This document shows positions 32,209-45,400 of a stretch of 64,000 bases of DNA, piece after piece. Location of the stretch: contig BTRK01000002.1 of assembly GCA_036245805.1 (NCBI GenBank), positions 10,784,689 through 10,848,688 on the forward strand, in the 5' to 3' direction. Positions within the stretch are counted from its first letter, which is position 1. Each line of letters begins with the position of its first letter. The translations under genes and the position numbers were made by a program. The notes below the pieces were generated by a model. That model was not told where the DNA came from and searched no databases. It worked only from the letters and a program-made list of their open reading frames with translations. This stretch comes from Pristionchus mayeri (taxonomy: Eukaryota; Nematoda; Chromadorea; Rhabditida; Neodiplogasteridae).

Positions 32209-32512
32209 ATATACAATGCGAGTGTAAAATCGCCCCGATCGCCTGTGAGCGTAGTGGCCGAGAATAGAAAGACTAGCGCCTTTCCAGCCCAGGATGCTCC
32301 CATTGATAATTAGGCCGCATTTCATGAGTGCGTGAAACGCGAAAGTACGCTGTCAACGTACGCCATCGCCTTTGGAGAGGCAGCGCACCTGTCTATTTCA
32401 GGCGTGAGAGTGCTGGTGTTGCAGAAATGTGGGAAAATGGAGGGAAATGCAGACAAGATTTTAAATTTTACTTACTGTAATCCTACCGTAACCTTACCGT
32501 CCTACTTTGCAG

Positions 32513-32563
32513 CCCGGACCCCCCGCGCCCGTGACAGCCCCTCTTCGGACCCCCAAACGAGAA
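32513..32563 (+). promoter_or_regulatory. Vigilin 5' leader with an upstream acceptor (cis or trans splice site)
   Basis: CCTACTTTGCAG ends at 32512, 51 bases before the vigilin ATG. In nematodes an acceptor this close to a start codon is often the spliced-leader site; a 5' untranslated exon joined in cis is the alternative. The sequence alone cannot decide. Confidence 0.45.
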
Positions 32564-35500
32564 ATGGACAGCGAGACCCCTATTGTGAACGGAAATGGTA
32601 AGGGATCAAATATGAAAGATCATTATGCGTTCTCGACTCCTTTACCCCATTGTACTATAGTCGATCTCTGGAGGCGCGCTCTTTCCTGTTCGAATTAGTA
32701 CTCTGTCAGGAACAGCGCAAAGGGGATGTAAGGGAGAACAAGAAGCCCACTTTTTGGTTGCTACCAGTACCAGGAAATTGAAAGGAGCAACCCCACTTCC
32801 TTGGAGCCGAAAAAAGGGTCTCTCTCTAGTTTACATGATCTCTCACGGGCGAGAGATCATGTGAATTGAAGAGAATGTGCCCGTGCCTTTCAAGCTTCCC
32901 ACGCTATTTTCCTTCCCCCCAGAAAACGAACGAATGCAGAGCTAGCATTCTCCAACTGACTGATGACTAATGCGGAAAAGAGGAATGACTCTTGTGCTAA
33001 AGCCCAGATCGGCCTCATTTCTCCCCACTCATTTTGAGTGGCTCAATTCACTATGACTGGTCAGTTCTGATCTTTTTGCTTCCGTTAACCGCGGAATGAG
33101 GCTGTCCGATGTAGTTTCTGCACTCTCCAATTTATGCCCAACCATGTCTAGGGTTCAGCACAAGAGTAAGGAGGGGCCAACCTTTCAGCCCTAAATGCAC
33201 AAGAAAGACTGAAAAAGGACGCTCGTGCTCGGCTAATTTTCTAATGCTTCTGGGGCGAAACACGACACCGCCTAGCCGAAATGCTCCGCTTGTCTTTCGT
33301 TTTTTGTGTGCAGTAGTTGCGGGTTTCAAGTTGCAAAGGGGAACCTTGAACCGAATGATTGCCGGGGATTTTGATGCGATGAGATGAATCAGTTTACAAC
33401 AAACCTATCCAACTAAGATAATAATTATATAAAAACTGTTTGGCTGCCCCCTTCCCTTTACGGGTGCCTCGTCCTAGTCCGCCTTCCGACTGAATTCGCA
33501 ATCCGGACTGACGAGCTCACATAGCGCTTTACGTCTAATTATATTTTTTAAATAAAAATTAAACTTAATTAATTAAATGCGCCACTTGTCCTTCGTTTTT
33601 GCGCAGAAGTTGTGGGTTTCAAGTTGCTAAAGGGAAGCTTGAGCCGAATGAGTCCGGGAAATGTTGATACGATGGGATACATCAGTGCGAAATAGAGCAT
33701 CTATTCAACTAACATTATAATTTAATAATAATATTTTAGAATGTTAATTACTTATTTAACTAATTGCAGCCTCCGAGCCTGCGGCGCAGGTGATGGACTA
33801 CACGCTCGACTTCCCCGCACTGGAGTCGTCTGGCGCGCCCGCCGTCGCCCGGCCCCTCCCGCCCCGCCCCGCCGCCTCGGGATGGGCACGCCCCGGAGCC
33901 GACGTCAAGACGGTACGGGTTACGGCATCAATATGATGCGAGCTACGGTATTTCGCGGGAGCGAATGCATGAAGTGATAGATTGTGCAACCACGCTTTTG
34001 CCGACGTCAAGGCTGTGCGAGCTAAGGTATCCTGATAGATATGACTGGACCGATGGTCGATAGGGAATGCGTTGAACGGTGCAGTCATGCGTAGCTACTT
34101 TGCTTCCGACGTCTAGAGGGGACGCGGACGTGTAAGTGAAGCTACGTTAGGATGCAATATGTGCCTTTTTGGTTGCTGCTGTAGGATGCCTTCTCAATTG
34201 CGTAGTCTACGGTATGCAATATGAGATCTTTGGCCAATGCAATCTGCGTGTTTTATGATGTCAAGAAGAAGAGTGGCGTTTCACTCTCTTGCTGACATCT
34301 CCCCTCCCTTCCCCTTTCTCTCCTTATCAAATCGCGCGCTCTCGTCCTCGTGTGTTTGGCCGTGGAGGGAGAGAAGCAACGGGGAAAGTAGTGGTGAGAT
34401 GATGAGGGTGACTGCATGGAAGCACAGGATTGAAGGGGAGCCGAGCTACACGTTATGAGAATTTAGTGGAACGAGAGCAAATGGGGTGAATGAACAAGCG
34501 TCTTGAATATTTTAGCGCTGAAATTTAAAGCTGGAATGGGAGATTGATTCTTTTTTTCTGAGGTGCTAGGTGGAGTCGAATTGCATAGAGTGTTTGCAAC
34601 CGATTATAAGGAGTTTGTGGAACAGGAAAGAACCTGGTGGCCGAATATTTTTCACGGGTATTTCTGATTGCTCAATGTGTAAAATAAATCGAAATTCGAT
34701 TAATGCAACAATCTTTGAACACTGTGTGAATCGGGAATGCGCCGAGAACGAAGTGATGTACGCATAAACTAGTTGGTATTGATTTGTTATCGAATTGATC
34801 TGGACTTAGCAATGTACTGGAACTGGAACTTCAATGAGCATGGCCGTAGACATGTGTTGACTTGGGTGGGTTTCACTGCCAGCCTTTTTCCATCCGGTGC
34901 GGAAGTGTTTGCCTAATGAAACATACTTGGATTTTATATATTCTTAGCTCCTTCCAGTTAATAATTAATATGCCTTGCAGAAGTTTGTGCTGGAGGCGGA
35001 TGAGCGCTCGCTCAAGGGCAAGTCGTTCGGCCCCAATACGGACGAGCAGCAGCGTGCAGGAAAGGTCTCCAAGGAGACTGGTGAGTGGAGGGATGAGGAA
35101 GTGAGGGTTGAAGCAGGGGTGAAACAGCAGAGTGCCTGGTGGTTGATGTATTGTTTGCAATTGCACGTGCATTTCTGAGATTATTGGGAATTACTGGTGC
35201 TTCCAAGTTGGGGAAGTTGTGAAACATGAACAAAAACGGTGCAAAAAATTGACTTGAAAATAAAGCTTGTTTTTTCCCTGTGATTTATTGTCAAGCTTCA
35301 TTTTTTTAGTTTTATGGGCTTTCTGAAACCTAAATGGCGCGGGTTTCCTCCAAATTCAATTCACCATTCTACAGGCACTCGCATCGAACTGTCGGAGGCC
35401 CGCGACGGCACCCTCACCGTCATCATCTCTGGACCCAAGGCCAAGGTACTGTATTGATTTTCTACTTTCCGGTTCTGGCTCTACCATATCCCCGGCCCTT

Positions 35501-38500
35501 CACTAAAACCCGGTTCTTCAGGTCGATGAGGCGCGCGCCAAGGTGATCCGCGAGCTGCAGACGCAGGCGACGCGCGAGGTCGTCATCCCCAAGGAGTTCC
35601 ACCGCATGCTCATCGGAAAGGCCGGAGACACGCTCAAGGTGATCTCGCCATTCTTATAAAAATGGTGAAACTACAATGGTGCGGTGGCGAATTTCTTGCA
35701 ATAATTTTTTTATGAAGGATGAGGTACCTTTACGAGGCATCTGAGGAATGATAGGGCATAATATCCGTACTATCTGCAATTGGATGAGCGAATTTTGGCT
35801 GATCTTTGATCTCTTGCAGGCTCTCGAGGCTGAGACCAACACGCACATCAACATCCCCAACCGAGACGTAGCCTCCGACGTGATCAAGATCACCGGACCG
35901 CGCGAGGGAATGGAGCGCGCCGCCGCGCACATTCAGCGAGTAGCCGCTGAGCAGGTGCATCGAGGGTTTAGGAGGAACGCGTTTCGTGCGCGATTATCTG
36001 CTCCGCCCCTTTTCACCCAATTATCTGATTAATTGCAGGCTAAGCTCGCCACCGAGCACATCGCCGCCGCCCGCATCTACTACCCGTGGGTGCGTGGACC
36101 CAACAACGAGCTAATCGACGACCTCACCAGCAGATTCTCCATCAAGGTGAGCGAAAGTGGCCTATCGGACTGGGCGGAGTCTCGCGCGATTGCTGCGCGA
36201 GTTTCAGACCCGCTCTTTGTGGTGCGGTGCAAACCCGGTGAATACGCGTTTCACTTGCAGATTAACATCCCTCCTCCGGTCTCGAACAACGAGATCATCT
36301 CGATCACGGGAGAGCGCGAGGGAGTGCTCACTGCCGCCGCCAAGATTCGCGCCATCGTCGCCGAGAAGGTACGGTAGGATTACGGTAGCAGGTTGAATAT
36401 CGATTAGGTACAGTAATCCATTGATATTCGTTACAGGAGGTGATCGCCAAGTCGCTCACCGTCTCGATCAACCGCGCCCAGCATCGCTACATCATTGGCA
36501 AGCAGCGCTCTGGTATCGCCGAGATCCTCAGAAGCACTGGCATCAGCGTGGAGATGCCCGAGGTGAGAATGGGGAGCTATCGGAGTGGGCGTGGCTTTGC
36601 CGATTCGTGCGCGATTATCTTGCTTGATCCGGGAACCTGTTTTTTGCGGGAATACAGCGAGCAGGTGAATTCTGGCTGCAGTATAAAATTATAGTCAGCC
36701 TGGTTTCAATCGCTTTAGTAGTTCACACTTTGCTGATAGTAAATAATTTATTTAAAATAAAATAATTGTGCTCCTCCTGATGTTCGAACAGTCTCAATTT
36801 AACACAAATAGCCCGTCATTCGTAGTCGTGGAGTGCGTTGAGAGTGGTGGTCGTCTGTATGGTTCGGCAACGAATTATTGGGAAAGCCCGCGGGCTTCAG
36901 GATAACAATAACAACAACAACAATAATTATATGGTAATCTCAGGTTGACACTGCCTCCGACGTGATCACCCTCCGCGGTGATCCCGCTCGTCTCGGCGAC
37001 GCGCTCACGCAGGTGTACGCGCGCGCCTCTTCCACCATCACCGCCCAGAGCAAGGTGAGAGGGTCTAAACGAGTCTGGCTTAGAGTTGTGCCGTTTATCT
37101 GGTTTAATTTTTGAATCTGTGCATGGATTTGTTTTGAAATTTGGACACCCGGTGATTTCGTGCTGCGCGTAAATTACTAAATGACATTTTTCAGGTTCCG
37201 CTCTGGATGCACCGTCTGCTCATCGGCCCCAAGGGAGCCACGCTCTCCGCGCTCGTCCCCAACCGCGCCAAGGTGCGTGATCCTTGATATTTTATTTTTG
37301 GCTTGAATTGTGATCTTTACTTTAATCACATGGCTATCTTTTACTCTTGTAAGTTGTTTTAGATGTGTGTGTGGTGCAGTATATACAGTATAGATGACAT
37401 CACTCATACTTTATCGTACTCGACTTGAGCACTAAGGAGTGGGTCAAGGGGCCACGTGGGGTCAACGTGGGACTGGCCGGGGACTGGCCAGGTTTGCCCC
37501 CCAGGAGAGGGATCTTCGACATTATATACTCTTGGATTCTTGGACGACCGGTAGATGCAGATTGAGAGTGAGAGAGCGAAGTGACTGAAGAGAGTGGGGG
37601 AAGAGAATGGTCGGGATTAGAGAGGGGATTTGCAAAGAGATTGTTTATTGAGTGAGAGGGTTCAGATTAGACCAGAATGTAGTTTGGTCTACCGTATTTA
37701 GGGAAATACTTATTTCCACTATAACTTTGTAGGTCGACATCGATTTTGACGACTCTGGCGACATCTTCTACGAGGGAGCCCCCGAGGAGGTGAGAGACAT
37801 GGCCCACCGAGTGACTCGCCGAACTCGCGCGTCGCGGTCGATGATTAAATTGCTGTAATGTTGACATGCAGGTGTCCGCAGCCAAGGCAGCCATCGAGGC
37901 TGAGGTCGCCCGCCTCACGAAGGAGTGCGCGATGGAGACCGTGAAGGTGAGCTTGTCTGTGACCTATTGGGGACGCGTTGCGGTCGCGTCGCGTCGCTTC
38001 TGAACGTGAAGAATTGAGAGAGAGCTGATCACTCCACCTTCAGGTTCATCCCACCCTCCACAGACACGTCATCGGCAGAGGCGGCGCCCTCGTCAGCAAG
38101 CTGAAGGTACTGTAGTTGAAAGGATTCAACTAATGACTTTTAAACCGGGAGTAGGGATACTGCATCATGAGATTAGGAAATCAATAGCCTGATTCAGGAC
38201 GAGCATGGCGTGACGATCAACATTCCCGACGAGGCGACGAACTCCGACGAGATCAGCGTCGAGGGAAAGAAGGAGGGAGTGAAGAAGGCGATCGAAGAGA
38301 TCAAGGCACTCGTTGCCAAGATTGTGAGTGCAGATTGTGACTAGAATGTAGTTTGTAGTCTGATCCTAGAGTGTAGTTTGATCTTTAATCTCTTCAGGAG
38401 AACGAGAAGTCGAAGGATCTCATCATCGAGCAGCGTCTGCACAAACTGATCATTGGCCAAGGCGGAAAGGCGATCAACGAGCTGCGCAAGCAGGTATAAA

Positions 38501-41500
38501 GTAGTGAGAGAGGGCTACGGTAGGTGGGAGGTTATCGATTGATTTTTTTCCTTTGAAACTATTTTCGAAGTTTGGTGGGAACCTGGTGCTTTCACGCTGC
38601 ATACTTTTTACATATGCCACTTTGAACCGTCGGTAGATGTACTATTCCGTATCATTACTGTTACCCTCGGTAAACTTCTCTAGTAAAATTTAAATTTTCT
38701 AGTTAGTGGCTACCTGGTGCATTCGCGCTGCAGACGTTTTACAAATGCGGTTGTAGTGGGACAAATTGTACCGACTGATATCAATCCCCTATCGTTATAG
38801 TTCCCCTTTTTCAAGTAATATTTTCCGTGATATTTTGAACACGGTGCATTCGCGCTTCAGACTTTTCGCATAAGTGGTTATAGTGGATTCGGATTGATGA
38901 ATCGATGCAATTATCCTATCATCACAGTTCCCCGTCTCCAGTAAAATTAAAATTTTCGAGTTAGAGGCAACTTGGTACTTTCACGCTACAAGCATTTTAC
39001 AAATTCGGTTGTCTTAGGAAAGTTGTATCTGCATCTATTCCGTATCGTTGCAGTTACTTTCGGTGAACCTTTCTAGTGATATTTTGAACCTGGTTTTTTC
39101 GCGCTGCAGACATTTTGCATAAGCTTATTCCGATTTAGGAACCGTCGGTATTGATTCAATTCCTATCGTCGCAGTTCCCCTCAGTTATCTTCTCCAGCAA
39201 AAATTTTTTTGACTTAATGGGAACCCGGTGCATTCGCGCTGCGCATGTTTTACAAATTATGTTGTAGTGAACCTAACCCCTGTACTGATTATCAGCGATG
39301 CCATTCTATCCCAATTCTTACAGTTCCCCTCGGTGAACTTCTCCTTCCCCGACGTGAACAAGAAGTCGGACATTATCAATGTCAGAGGAGACAGAAAGGT
39401 ACGGTACCTGGCCATTATCGATTGGTTTCCGTAACCCACACATTGATTTATTTCCCTGCAGGAGGTTGACGACGCAGCGAAGGCCCTTCAGAAGATCGCC
39501 AAGGATCTGGCGGAGTCGAACTTCCAGGACTCGGTGCCCATCTTCAAGGAGTTCTACAAGCACATTGTCGGCAAGGTGCGGTGGTATCGATTAATTTTTT
39601 TAGTGCATGTTTTGTACGGAAGGATGCCGTATCGGTTGATAACTGTATGATTATCGATTGTTTTCTCCCTCAGGGCGGTTCAAACATCAAGAAGATTCGC
39701 GAGGAGACTAGCACGCGCATCGACCTGCCTGACGAGAACTCGGAGGAGGAGAGAATCGCCGTCACTGGAAAGAAGGAGAACGTCGAGAAGGTGAGGCGAG
39801 GGAGGGGAGACGGGGTTTTAAGGGTGGGTGAAACGGAAAAGAGCAGGGTAAATTGAGCTAAAAATGGGGGCACGATTTTGTGGATTTTTTCTAACTCCGA
39901 GCCCAGTTGATTATCGTTGTTAGATACTCTTGAAGTAGATGGTAGCCAGCTGAAACGCGAACCTTGCTGTTTTTGCAATCCCGGATTTGGAGTCAGTGGC
40001 AGGGAAACTAATCGTAGATGCGATCGTGATATTTTTAAAAAAATTTTGTTAGGTGTACACGTGGAATTGGAATTGTATTGGCGGAATGAAACGCACATGC
40101 GACTGGTTTATTTTTTCCCTTTTTTAGGAATAGCCTGGCTAGCTGTGGCCGGCGCCTTCCTGGTCAACTGCATTAAATTTTAGAAAAACAAAACATTAAT
40201 TAAATATTTTCCTTAATTAATAATAATAACAATAACAATTTCAGGCGATCGCCCTGCTGCAGAAGATGCAGTCCGAGCTCGCCTCCGTCGTCACCGTCGA
40301 GATCGAGATCCCCGTGAAGGTTCAGGCGCGCATGATTGGCGGCGGACGACGGTGAGCTATCGGAGACGCGTTGCGGTCGCGCGTCGCGTTGCTGTTCCCT
40401 GATGATTTATCGATTGACTTCAGCGTGCTCTTCGACATCGAGAAGGAGTGCGGCGGCGTCTACATCAAGTTCCCCGCCGAGAAGAGCGAGAGCACCAAGG
40501 TACGATGCGGTTCGGGTCCCATATTGATTGAATTGAGCGCTTGGGTTACGGTAGTAAATTATTGATTGCAGGTGACGATCAACGGCCCGAAGGAGGACGT
40601 CGAGAAGGCGCAGAAGGTGCTGCTCGACCTGGCGAAGGACCGCGAGGCGAACTTTGCCGAGGATACGGTGAAGGCGAAGCCCGAATTCCACCGCTTCATC
40701 ATCGGAAAGGGTGGAGCCAGGATCAACAAGGTATGGTTTTTGTGATTTTTTAAAGTGTGTCGCGTCTCCATCGAAAGAGATACTCCTTTTGATATTTAAG
40801 CAACATGTGTGGCACGAATCACGCAATTTTTTCATAATTTTGAAATTTTTCGAGTGCTGGTTTGGCAGTATCGATCGATTAACTGGCCTACAGTATCTTC
40901 TAATCTCGTGTGTTTGCAGATCAAGTCGGCCGGCAACGTGCGCATCATGTTCCCCCGTCAGGCGGACGCTGACCAGGAGTCTATCCACCTGCTGGGCACT
41001 AAGGACGAGGTGAGAGAGAGCAATTGCAGCCGCTGATGGTGGCCTGTCGGAGACGCGTTGCGGTCGCGTCGCGGCTATCGACATTGTCAAATTTAAATTA
41101 TTGATGTTTGAGGTGGTTCGCGCCAAGGCCGAGCTCGAGGCGATCATCAAGCAGCTGAACGAGACGGTCGAGCTGAAGATGGAGGTGAGAGAGAATTTAA
41201 ACATTTTGTGAGACGCGAAACTCGCTGGGGTGTTTTAACTCTGATCCCATCTTGTAAAATTGAGGACGATGCACGTTCATTTTGATTTATGTAATTCTTG
41301 AAGCGCGAAACCGCCTGGGTGCTCATCACATTTTTTTCAATTTTTTTTGATTGTTTAATTCCCAATATTTCTCAGGTCAATGCCAAGTACCACGTGCACT
41401 TCAAGCGCGTCGGCGCCCAACTGCTGAAGGAGATCCAGGACCAGAACGGCAACGTCGTCATCTCCTTCCCCGGAAAGGCCGCCGAGGACCAGCGGTACGG

Positions 41501-44500
41501 TATCAAGGGGCCACGGGCTGTGGGCTTGATTGTGGTAGTTTACGAGGGAACTTCATTCTGCCGATGGTAACTTGTAAATCTCGAGTTTCACAGAGGTCTT
41601 ATCTGTCCAGTTTGATGTGGAACATTGATAGGTCGTCGATGATTTCCTTCATTGAAATAATCATAATAATTTGCAGCACCGTGACTATCAAGGGCATCAA
41701 GCAGTGCTGCGAGTCGGCGAAGGCGCGTATCGAGGAGATCGTCGATGACATGGACCACCAGGTACTCGGGGGGGATACGGGATCGCGGGGTACTGTAGGC
41801 ATTTGGCGGCGAGGTTACGGTAATTCTTTGATTCTGTAGGTCACGATCAACGTGGAGATTCCCGCCGTGCACCACCGTGTGCTCCTCTCGAACCGCGGTC
41901 AGCGTGTGCAGGAGATTCAGTCGAGGCACAACGTCCGCATCCGATTCCCCAGGAGAGACGCCGGACCCGGTGAGATAGGGAGGTGGAGAGGATTATTGAT
42001 TGGATCGATTGTGAGGGGATATATTGATTGATCGAGTGGACAGATAATCAAAGTAACAATTGTGCGATTACAAGGTGGATGCGCGTTTTGGAATTACGGG
42101 ATAATCAATGGGGAGTCGCTTGGCCAGTGTTTTTCCTGAGGATGATGGACTTTTTTTAAAAATACGTTCCTAAATAGATGATTGTTCTAGATATGAGGAA
42201 AGTATCAGACATGCTCGCGTTCAAAAAAAAACAAGTTAATTTTATGGTAGAATATTAGTTTCCTGAAATACCTTTGAATATTTAATTCTAATTCTTAGCC
42301 TGGCAGTTTGCTGCACCACTAGGTCGCTATAGTTTTGTGGTTGTGCTCGTCTAAATGCTTGAGAACGTTCGGAGATCGAATAAAAATCCAATATTATGTG
42401 AAGTGACCAGGCGAATTGAAGCACCTATTGGTCTATATAGGTTTCTGTTTCATAATTTCCCGCAATACTAGCTCGACAATCAAATCAATGAAATATTTCT
42501 TTCCAGCCGAGGGAGAGGAGGCAGCACCCGCCGAGGACCAAGTTGCCATCTCTGGTCGCGACTCCGCCTGCGAGAAGGCCGCCGAGGACCTCAAGGTACG
42601 GTAGGCACACCACTGTTCCCTATCGATGACTGACTTTTTTTCCAAAAATTTATTTCATTACTTCAGGCTCTCGTCCCGATCTCGAAGGTGATCGAGGTGC
42701 CGATTGACGCCCATCGATTCCTCATCGGAAGAGGAGGAGAGACGGTAAGATTATCGATTTATTGATTACGGTAGCATCGATCGATACATACAATAATCTT
42801 CTCCGTTTCCAGATCCGCAAGATCATGCAGGATAACGACGTCAGCATCAACGTGCCAAAGGACGAGGCCCAGAGCGAGGAGGTACGATAGCGCGAGAGAT
42901 GGGATACGATAACTGGATTATCGATTGTTTTTGTAGATCACTGTCTCTGGAACGGTGGAGGCTGTCGATGCGACGCTGGAGGACATCCGCGCGAAGCTGA
43001 AGGAGTACGAGGAGCAGGCAGAGGACAGGGTACGGTAGGGAGAATATCGATTGGTTGATGTGGATACTGTAGTCGATAGTTATCGATTGGAAATTGCTGA
43101 AACGAGTCAGTGGTAAATCGGTGTTTTTTTTTGTTTGCTTTTGACCTGGCTTACGTCAAATATTGCTTACTCGCTTTCCGACCCTGATTTGAAAATCTAG
43201 CGAAGCATGTTTTGGGTTACATAGTCGGAAACTGAAAGTCACTTATTCTAAGGTGGTCTTTCATATTGGCATTATTTCTCATCGAAAATTCTCTTACATT
43301 CTATTGACCTGATCGGTAATTGGACATACCAATGTAATTCTCCAAATTGCAAACTTACTTTTTATCATCATCATCATCATCATACTTTTTGTTTGCAGAA
43401 GCTTCGCCAGTGGTCGATGACGATCAACGTGCCCACCGAGTACCACCAGAAGATTATCGGCATCAAGGTACGGTATCGGGGATACTGTGGTCAATCGACA
43501 ACTGACTAATCAATAATTCCCGTTTATTCAGGGAGTGACCGTGAACGAGCTTCGCAAGAAGCACGACGTGAACATCTCGCTGCCCAAGGGAGAGGAGCGC
43601 ACCGACGAGATCGTCATCCAGGGTACGGTGGGGAGAGATGGTGACGGAAGGATACTGTAGTGATGGGAATCGATAATTGATTGTATTTGCAGGCTACGAG
43701 GACAAGGCTCGTGCGTGCGCCGCCGAGATAGAGGCCATGGTTGAGGCCATCCGCTCGCTCATCGTCTCGGTACGCTTATCGATTTATTGATTGGATAATA
43801 GGATACTGTATTCAAATCGATTTTTTCGACTTACCGTAACCTTCCGTTCCTCCCTTCAGGAGGTCGTTCTGGACGTTCGCTGCCACCCTCGCATCATCGG
43901 CGCCCGTGGCAAGAACGTGCGCAAGATCATGGAGGATTTCGGAGTCGAGATCAAGTTCCCGCGCTCTGAGGGAGAGGGAGCTGACCTCGTTACGGTGAGC
44001 AGTACGGTAGATCAAATTATCGATTAGTTGCTGGAAAAAAGATTGTGATGTATTATGGCAGTCACATATCTTGTATGGTTGATTTAATTCAAATCCAATC
44101 AAATTGTGATGCTAAATCGCGGTTGCAATCAAACATTTTTGGACTAGGTAGATTGCTGCTCTATACTTTCGCTATAAGAGGGTGTTCGGGGAAGGTACCG
44201 TTAAATCGATGATAATATTGGTTAAAAACTAAAATAAATCATATCTTGTACAGGTCTCTGGCAAGGAGGAGAACGCTGTTCTCGACTGCGTCGATTACCT
44301 GAAGAACCTCGAGGAGGACTTCCTCGCTGAGTACTCGGAGAGGGTACGGTACCTTATCGATTGGGCTGCCCTTTCAACTACCGTATCGTGGGATACGGTT
44401 GTTGAAGCCGAAGGATTATTGATTAGATATTGATTTTATTTCGTTGCAGAACCAGTTCATCTCGCACCGCGTGCAGGAGCAGCCCAAGCCCGCTGCCGCC

Positions 44501-44718
44501 TCCAAGGTCGAGGTACGGTAGTCGCTGATTTATTGCTTATTGCCGTTACGAGTAGTTGTCGATCGGTAACTGACTAATTACTGTGATTGTAGATCCGTGG
44601 CGCGCCCTGGCAGCTGGACATCTCGTCTTCGGCCGAGTTCCCCGACATGGGTGCTGCCAATCCCTCGGCTGCACCGGTCGTGGCTGCAGGAGCATGGGGA
44701 GCAGCCAGACGATTCTAA
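32564..44718 (+). CDS. vgl-1: Vigilin: multi-KH-domain RNA-binding protein, 38 coding exons, 1,223 aa
   Basis: Coding exons: 32564-32597, 33770-33912, 34981-35080, 35375-35445, 35522-35638, 35820-35954, 36039-36146, 36261-36368, 36437-36562, 36944-37054, 37195-37272, 37733-37789, 37872-37946, 38044-38106, 38198-38323, 38398-38493, 39324-39398, 39462-39575, 39674-39790, 40245-40351, 40424-40499, 40572-40730, 40920-41009, 41113-41184, 41376-41494, 41677-41761, 41840-41969, 42507-42595, 42667-42744, 42813-42881, 42937-43029, 43399-43467, 43532-43622, 43693-43769, 43860-43994, 44254-44343, 44450-44512, 44593-44718. They sum to 3,672 bases with no phase conflict. Vigilin binds many mRNAs and ribosomes and affects sterol and chromosome biology. 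Canonical GXXG loops: IGKAG (~148), IGPKG (~362), IGRGG (~432), IGQGG (~504), VGKGG (~578), IGKGG (~724), IGRGG (~948), IGIKG (~1028), IGARG (~1100). Other KH units are degenerate (IGKQRSG, IGGGRR, VHFKRVGAQ, LLSNRGQ). Length matches the family. Confidence 0.95.
32818..32878. mobile_element. Hairpin MITE, family C-like, in vigilin intron 1
   Basis: TTTACATGATCTCTC-ACGGGC-GAGAGATCATGTGAATT is a near-perfect hairpin flanked by TCTCTCTCTAG and GAAGAGA words. Confidence 0.65.
33278..33690 (+). repeat. Direct repeat pair in vigilin intron 1
   Basis: About 33278-33390 and 33577-33690 share ATGCTCCGCTTGTCTTTCG / ATGCGCCACTTGTCCTTCG, GTTTCAAGTTGC and GAGCCGAATGA/GAACCGAATGA in order, 299 bases apart. 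Both copies include a GCAG acceptor-like word. Confidence 0.7.
38565..39323 (+). repeat. Tandem array of about 130-bp units in vigilin intron 16, each containing a decayed copy of the downstream 3' splice site
   Basis: Units begin near GAACCTGGTGC.TTCGCGCTGC and end in copies of the true acceptor plus exon start. The real junction is TTACAG|TTCCCCTCGGTGAAC at 39323/39324. Decayed copies lie near 38660 (ACTGTTACCCTCGGTAAAC), 38797 (TATAGTTCCCC), 38924 (CACAGTTCCCC), 39051 (TGCAGTTACTTTCGGTGAAC) and 39172 (CGCAGTTCCCCTCAG). Spacing is 121-148 bases. Three copies keep a CAG acceptor. Confidence 0.85.
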
Positions 44719-45400
44719 GGTGAGATAAAAGGGGGGCTGCAAGGAATGTTGGAGAAGGGCGGCTGGTACTAGGGCACTAGGAGCTTCACCAATGTGGGTA
44801 GGGAGGCTGAAGTTACACAATTGTGCTGGAATGCACCAGTACGTTTGGGGTTTCGAGGGCGATACTTGAGAAGTGTTTGTAGGGGATGGACAATGTTTCT
44901 TACTCGAAAAATGATTTTTAAAAAATGCGATGATGTTCCTAGAGCTCCTGGTAGAACAGGCTATAGAGACAGCTTCGGCAATTATTCACTTTCGTCAAAT
45001 ATTGACTAATTGCAGTACGAGATGGCGCCCATGCGTCCGTCTACTCTTCACTTTCTTCTCTTCTGACCACTCGCCGCTATCAACGCACACTAGATTTTTG
45101 GACACTGGATGGGCTATTTTTAATCGATTTTCTTTACCCCCGTTACCGTATATCACTGGCGTTCGCCAATGTGCCTTGTGACTCCTCCCCCACTTTCCCG
45201 CCCTTTCCCCATATCATTCCCGAATGTATTGGCTTCACTGAAGCCGATTCCCATATTTTGCAAGCAAGTCTTGGCTACTTTCCTCCCTTCGCAAATGAAT
45301 TTGTAGTTGCTAATTTATTTAAGAGTATTTTACAGATATACAAAGATTGTTCCTTTATAATTGTGAAATTGTGTGTTGTAGTTTTGTTAATAAATTACTG
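44719..45400 (+). other. Vigilin 3' UTR with a 3'UTR intron; duplicated downstream of the BTB gene
   Basis: One base after the stop is a GTGAGAT donor (intron 44720-45015, acceptor AATTGCAG). The following exon runs to AATAAA at 45389-45394. From CGTATATCACTGGCG to the end it is nearly identical to 48195-48445, and more weakly similar upstream including the intron. An intron after the stop could expose the mRNA to nonsense-mediated decay if far enough downstream, but here it is almost at the stop. Confidence 0.7.

Larger units (their letters stand above)
29194..32512. other. Divergent intergenic/5' region between ECH1 and vigilin
   Basis: No exon with convincing phase partners. The region is G/C-richer than average and contains a likely promoter-proximal block near 29560-29700, a 119-codon frame at 29692-30051 that I do not trust, a pyrimidine tract at 30590-30690, a C-run, a G-run, and family C hairpin fragments at 31480-31560 and 31990-32075 that duplicate each other. 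5' untranslated exons of vigilin may lie here; for example CTCTC|GTGAGT near 30043 is donor-like. Confidence 0.35.

Noticed and set aside
40407..41204. 265-codon minus-strand frame antisense to vigilin
   Set aside because: It spans four vigilin exons and their introns on the opposite strand, has no domain, and is explained by G/C-rich codon structure of the sense strand.
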